Of a stretch of 18,218 nucleotides of DNA, positions 15,449 to 18,218 are shown one piece after another. Source of the DNA: Alphaproteobacteria bacterium (GTDB lineage: Bacteria > Pseudomonadota > Alphaproteobacteria > CACIAM-22H2); contig VGDA01000022.1 in assembly GCA_016869915.1 (NCBI GenBank), positions 1 to 18,218 of the forward strand, read 5' to 3'. The notes under the pieces are model-generated. The model did no database searches. It saw only the letters and a program-made list of their open reading frames with translations, and was not told the origin of the DNA. The position numbers and the translations under genes were made by a program. How positions within the stretch are numbered: the first letter of the stretch is position 1; every line of letters starts with the position of its first letter.

Positions 15449-16468
15449 TCACTTCGGCGCGCTCTTTCCGTCGTAGCGGCGCGTCCATTCCGCGAGGATG
15501 CGCGCACGATTGGCGGCCGCCCAGGCGAAGTCGTTGCGGATCAGGGATTCCTCGACGCCGGCCGGGTAGTTGGGCATGCGGTTCTCGATGCCCGGCCAGG
15601 CCACCTGCGTGGCGAAGGCCGCGTACATCTCGTTCGCCTTGCGGCTCGAGGCCCAGTCCGCGAGGCGCCGCGCGGCCTCGAGGTTGCGCGTGCCCCGCAC
15701 GATGGCGAAGACGTCCATGTCCCAGCCGCCGCCCTCCTCCATGATCAGCGTCTCTATCGGCGCGCCGCGCGTCTTGAGCTGCGCGCCCAGGAGCTCGTAG
15801 GCGATGCCCACCGGGAACTCGCCGGTCGCCGCGTCGCGGCAGGGCTTCGAGCCCGAATGCACGTAGGACGCGACGTTCTGGTGCAGCCGGTCCATGAAGG
15901 CCCAGGCCTTCTCCTCGCCCATCATCTGGATCCAGCCGGAGACATGGAAGAAGCCGGTCCCGGACGAGGCCGGGTTGGGCATCTGGACCAGGCCGCGGAA
16001 CGCTGGCCCCGCGAGGTCCTCCCATGTCCTCGGCGCCGGCAGGCCACGCTTGCCGGCCTCGATGGTGTTGAAGCAGATCGCGGCGGACCAGGCCTCCATC
16101 CCGAACCACGCGGGATCCGGCTTCGGGTCGCGGAACACCGGGCGCAGCTGCTCGAAATGCGCGGGGCGGTAGGGCTGCAGGATGCCCTCGGCGTCGAGCA
16201 CCATGGCCGAGGTGACGGCGAGGCCCCAGATCGCGTCGGCGCGCGGCGTCGCCTTCTCGGCCTGCAGCCGCGCGGTGATGACGCCGGTGGAATCGCGCAG
16301 GAACTCGATCTGGATGTCCGGGTGGTCGGCCTCGAAGGCCTTGCGGAACCCGTCGATGAATTCCTGCTCGAGCGTCGTGTAGACGACTAGCCGCGCCTGG
16401 GCGCGCGTCGCCTCCGCGCCAGCGGTTGCGGCCAGCGCCGCGAGCATCAATGCGAAGAGCCTCTTCAT
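15449..16468 (-). CDS. Periplasmic binding protein, 2-aminoethylphosphonate/iron type, under TPP riboswitch
   Basis: A 339-residue periplasmic solute-binding protein. The signal peptide is MKRLFALMLAALAATAGAEA with cleavage near residue 25 (AQA). The mature part, VVYTTLEQEFIDGFRKAFE, then FLRDSTGVITARLQAEK, ADAIWGLAVTSAMVLDAEG, NPASSGTGFFHVSGWIQMMG and HSGSKPCRDAATGEFPVGIA, closely resembles proteins annotated as 2-aminoethylphosphonate ABC transporter binding proteins. That annotation rests on similarity. The riboswitch upstream argues that this copy binds thiamine, a thiamine precursor or breakdown product, or a compound metabolised by TPP enzymes. No permease or ATPase gene adjoins it; the CoA-transferase genes follow after 35 bases. 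A GGGAGG ribosome site lies six bases before the ATG. Confidence 0.88.
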   Translation of the reverse strand: MKRLFALMLAALAATAGAEATRAQARLVVYTTLEQEFIDGFRKAFEADHPDIQIEFLRDSTGVITARLQAEKATPRADAIWGLAVTSAMVLDAEGILQPYRPAHFEQLRPVFRDPKPDPAWFGMEAWSAAICFNTIEAGKRGLPAPRTWEDLAGPAFRGLVQMPNPASSGTGFFHVSGWIQMMGEEKAWAFMDRLHQNVASYVHSGSKPCRDAATGEFPVGIAYELLGAQLKTRGAPIETLIMEEGGGWDMDVFAIVRGTRNLEAARRLADWASSRKANEMYAAFATQVAWPGIENRMPNYPAGVEESLIRNDFAWAAANRARILAEWTRRYDGKSAPK

Positions 16469-16471
16469 CGT

Positions 16472-16502
16472 CGCCTCCCTCGGGCCGGCCGGGGCGGAGG
16501 CG
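16472..16502 (-). promoter_or_regulatory. Hairpin sequestering the Shine-Dalgarno of the binding-protein gene
   Basis: In the transcript CGCCUCC (16502-16496) can pair perfectly with GGAGGCG (16478-16472), and the second arm is the ribosome-binding site of the gene starting at 16468. The loop is 17 bases. It sits just downstream of the TPP aptamer and fits a translational OFF switch when TPP is bound. Confidence 0.6.
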
Positions 16503-16535
16503 GCGCGAAGGACCCGGTGGGGGAACCCGCGCGCT

Positions 16536-16650
16536 GTCCCGTCCCTTCGCCGGCATGACCCGGATCAGGTTCGAAGGGTCAGCGCGGCGAATGCCCGTGA
16601 AGGCATTCCTTGCGCGGTCTCAGCCCCACGACCGGGGCTCCCCTCGGAAC
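16536..16650 (-). promoter_or_regulatory. TPP (THI-box) riboswitch aptamer
   Basis: The minus strand carries the conserved TPP aptamer. CTGAGA is at 16623-16618, ACCTGATCC at 16570-16562, then GGGTCATGCCGGCGAAGGGA ends near 16542. Closing stem P1 is GTTCCG (16650-16645) with CGGGAC (16541-16536). The variable P3 arm contains AATGCC/GGCATT. It lies 67 bases upstream of the ATG of the binding-protein gene and is in the sense orientation. The downstream platform looks translational. Confidence 0.95.
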
Positions 16651-16657
16651 GAGGCGA

Positions 16658-16685
16658 AACATGATCGAATGGCGCGCGGCGTCAA
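16658..16685 (-). promoter_or_regulatory. Candidate promoter for the riboswitch-controlled unit
   Basis: Minus-strand TTGACG (16685-16680) is followed after 16 bases by CATGTT (16663-16658). The -35 matches five of six consensus bases, but the -10 is weak. The predicted start would be near 16650, where the aptamer's first paired stem begins. Confidence 0.4.
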
Positions 16686-16702
16686 GCCCCGCGCGCGCGG
16701 CC

Positions 16703-17440
16703 TCAGAAGAGGCTGCCCTGGCGGTCGCCCGGCGGCTTCGTCGCGCGCGCCGGCCGCGCAGGCGTTGGCGGGGGAGGCGCGTCGGTCGCCGGCTCGATGC
16801 AGCGCGGGTCGTCGTTGCGCACGGAGTTCACGTGCGTGCCCACGCGCGTGGCCTCTAAATCCTCGAAGGCCGGGCCGGCGACGAAGGGCGTGGGGTCGGC
16901 GGCGGGATCGAGCCAGGCCGCGCGCGCCTCGCCATCGAGGACGATCGGCACGCGATGGTGGAAGCGCCGCATCGCGCCGCGCGCCTCGGTATTGACGATG
17001 GCGAAGGTCTCGGCCGTCGTCCCGTCGGGTCCGCGCCACGCCTCCCAGATCCCGGCGAAGGCGAAGGGCGCGCGGTCGGCGCGGCGGAACAGCACGGGGC
17101 GACGGTCCTCGCCCTCCTCCGGCCATTCGTAGAAGCCGTCGGCGGGCACGAGGCAGCGACGCCGGCGCAGCGCCTCGCGGAAGGCGGGCTTCCCGGCGAC
17201 GGTCTCGCCGCGCGCGTTGATCATGCGCGCAGCTCCGGACATGTCGCGCGCCCAGGACGGCACGAGGCCCCAGCGCAGCGTCGCGAAGGCCGTCGCGCCA
17301 TCGTCGCCCCTGCGCAGGACGAGGCACGCCGTGGTCGGCGCGACGTTCCAGCGCGCGGCGAGGTTCGGCGCGGGTCCCGCGACGACGAAGGCCCGCCGGA
17401 TCAACTCGACGGGCGAGACGAGGAGGAAGCGACCACACAT
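16703..17440 (-). CDS. SOS response-associated peptidase (SRAP, YedK/HMCES family)
   Basis: A 245-residue SRAP protein. Members form a stable thiazolidine crosslink with abasic sites in single-stranded DNA through the N-terminal Cys. The start must be the ATG at 17440 so that Cys2 (MCGRF) is exposed after Met removal; the frame's 23 upstream codons have no family support. Catalytic residues fall at the same positions as in YedK: Cys2, Asn75 in MINARGET, Glu105 in ADGFYEW, and His161 in RFHHRVPIVL (normally HDRMP). The motif RWNVAPTT is also present. The C-terminus is a Pro/Ala-rich tail ending QGSLF, which could be a binding peptide. It is divergent from the molybdenum hydroxylase gene. I see no LexA box. 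Confidence 0.95.
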   Translation of the reverse strand: MCGRFLLVSPVELIRRAFVVAGPAPNLAARWNVAPTTACLVLRRGDDGATAFATLRWGLVPSWARDMSGAARMINARGETVAGKPAFREALRRRRCLVPADGFYEWPEEGEDRRPVLFRRADRAPFAFAGIWEAWRGPDGTTAETFAIVNTEARGAMRRFHHRVPIVLDGEARAAWLDPAADPTPFVAGPAFEDLEATRVGTHVNSVRNDDPRCIEPATDAPPPPTPARPARATKPPGDRQGSLF

Positions 17441-17502
17441 GGGCGCGGAATACCCGCGCTCCAGCAGGGGACGCAAGGGCCGAGGGGGGACGATGGCCAC
17501 CC

Positions 17503-17532
17503 TTGCCAACCCCGCCCGATGGCCGGTCTAAT
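17503..17532 (+). promoter_or_regulatory. Predicted promoter of the CoxL-type gene
   Basis: TTGCCA (17503-17508) and TCTAAT (17527-17532), spaced 18 bases, each match five of six consensus bases. The -10 lies inside the spacer of the inverted repeat at 17518-17540. The start of transcription would be near 17539, and a GAGG ribosome site precedes the ATG at 17568. Confidence 0.6.
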
Positions 17533-17540
17533 CGGCCATC
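17518..17540. promoter_or_regulatory. Inverted repeat overlapping the -10 box (candidate operator)
   Basis: GATGGCCG (17518-17525) and CGGCCATC (17533-17540) form a perfect 8-bp inverted repeat around the 7-base spacer GTCTAAT. A further GATGGCC half-site occurs at 17492-17498. A dimeric regulator bound here would cover the -10 region, so repression is the simplest reading. Confidence 0.55.
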
Positions 17541-17567
17541 CAACGTCGCAAGAGCGAGGACGCAGCC

Positions 17568-18218
17568 ATGGTGAAGTTCGGTGTCGGGCAGTCGGTCAAG
17601 CGGGTCGAGGATCCGCGCCTCCTCACGGGCAATGGTCGCTACACGGACGACATCCAGCCGCGTCGCCATGCGCACGCGTACTTCGTGCGCTCGCCGCACG
17701 CGCACGCATCCTTCACGAAGGTCGACGCGTCAGCCGCCGCGAAGGCCCCCGGCGTGCTCGCCGTCGTCACCGGCGCCGACCTCAAGGCCGCCGGCATCGG
17801 CGACGTCCCCTGCCTGGTTCCGCTGAAGAACCGCGACGGCTCGTCGATGCCGATGACGCCGCGCCCCGCGCTCGCCGTCGGCCGCGCGCGCTTCGTCGGC
17901 GACGCGGTCGCGATGGTGGTGGCGGAGACGCTCGCCGAGGCGAAGGACGCGGCCGAGCTCGTCGAGATCGACTGGAACCCGCTGCCCGCGACGACGGACA
18001 TCGAGGCGTCGGCCAGGCCGGGCGCGCCGCAGGTCTGGGACTTCGCGAAGAACAACCAGGTCTTCGACTGGGAGCTCGGCGACGAGAAGGCGACCGCGGC
18101 GGCCTTCGCGAAGGCGCATCGCGTCGTGGCGATGGACTTCGTGAACAACCGCCTGGTCCCGAATTCCATGGAGCCGCGCAACGCGATCGGCGAGGTGACG
18201 CCGGATGGCCGCCTGCAG
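17568..18218 (+). CDS. CoxL/xanthine dehydrogenase-type molybdopterin-binding large subunit, N-terminal part
   Basis: The first 217 codons of a large gene that runs off the right edge. The N-terminus, FGVGQSVKRVEDPRLLTGNG and then RYTDDIQ, is typical of the aerobic CO dehydrogenase large subunit / aldehyde oxidase family. PHAHASFTKVDASAAAKAPGV, RPALAVGRARFVGDAVAMVVA and AAELVEIDWNPLPATTDIE follow in the expected order of the first domain. LVPNSMEPRNAIGEV is the start of the molybdopterin-binding region. The active-site loop that separates true CO dehydrogenase (with its Cys) from other hydroxylases is not in the window, so the substrate is open. The medium and small subunits are not upstream and, if present, lie beyond the window. 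Confidence 0.92.
   Translation, partial: MVKFGVGQSVKRVEDPRLLTGNGRYTDDIQPRRHAHAYFVRSPHAHASFTKVDASAAAKAPGVLAVVTGADLKAAGIGDVPCLVPLKNRDGSSMPMTPRPALAVGRARFVGDAVAMVVAETLAEAKDAAELVEIDWNPLPATTDIEASARPGAPQVWDFAKNNQVFDWELGDEKATAAAFAKAHRVVAMDFVNNRLVPNSMEPRNAIGEVTPDGRLQ

Noticed and set aside
1..18218. CRISPR arrays, insertion sequences or prophage genes
   Set aside because: No regularly spaced repeats, transposase motifs, terminal inverted repeats or phage structural genes were seen on either strand.

Overview
The window is very GC-rich and dense with genes. Its content points to an alphaproteobacterium, probably of the Rhodospirillales or Hyphomicrobiales type; this is an inference. The signs are a class II (plant-type) DAHP synthase, the small DUF4169, DUF3108 and DUF599 proteins, an alphaproteobacterial-looking tRNA-Val(CAC), and a CoxL-type molybdenum hydroxylase. 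Every gap between genes is under 300 bases. Most long open frames on the opposite strand are GC-driven shadows of the real genes.

Bases 1-9419 form a run of nine minus-strand genes. In transcription order these are glmU, glmS, a DUF599 membrane protein, glutathione reductase, a PhyH-type dioxygenase, class II DAHP synthase, nitronate monooxygenase, a UPF0114 membrane protein and the first 48 codons of NAD+ synthetase. GlmS and GlmU together make UDP-GlcNAc for cell wall and lipopolysaccharide. The DAHP synthase opens the shikimate pathway. Divergent from glmU is a phosphoglycolate-phosphatase-like HAD gene. It converges on a secreted DUF3108 protein, and an 8-bp hairpin between them contains both stop codons. 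A tRNA-Val(CAC) gene with a near-consensus promoter follows at 11117.

Bases 11256-16650 hold a compact minus-strand unit and are the most interesting part. A clear TPP (THI-box) riboswitch, with a downstream hairpin that masks the Shine-Dalgarno sequence, precedes a periplasmic binding protein of the 2-aminoethylphosphonate/iron type. No permease or ATPase gene follows. Instead come two subunits of a glutaconate-CoA-transferase/IpdAB-like enzyme, a CaiB/BaiF CoA-transferase, a 62-residue DUF4169 protein and an M24 'pita-bread' protein without the usual metal ligands. The beta subunit lacks the catalytic Glu of true CoA-transferases. The arrangement suggests TPP-controlled uptake, possibly linked to CoA-dependent catabolism of an unidentified compound.

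The right end carries a SRAP (YedK/HMCES-type) DNA-protein crosslink protein on the minus strand. Divergent from it is the 5' part of a CoxL/xanthine-dehydrogenase-type large subunit. That gene's predicted -10 box lies in the loop of a perfect 8-bp inverted repeat, which looks like a repressor operator.
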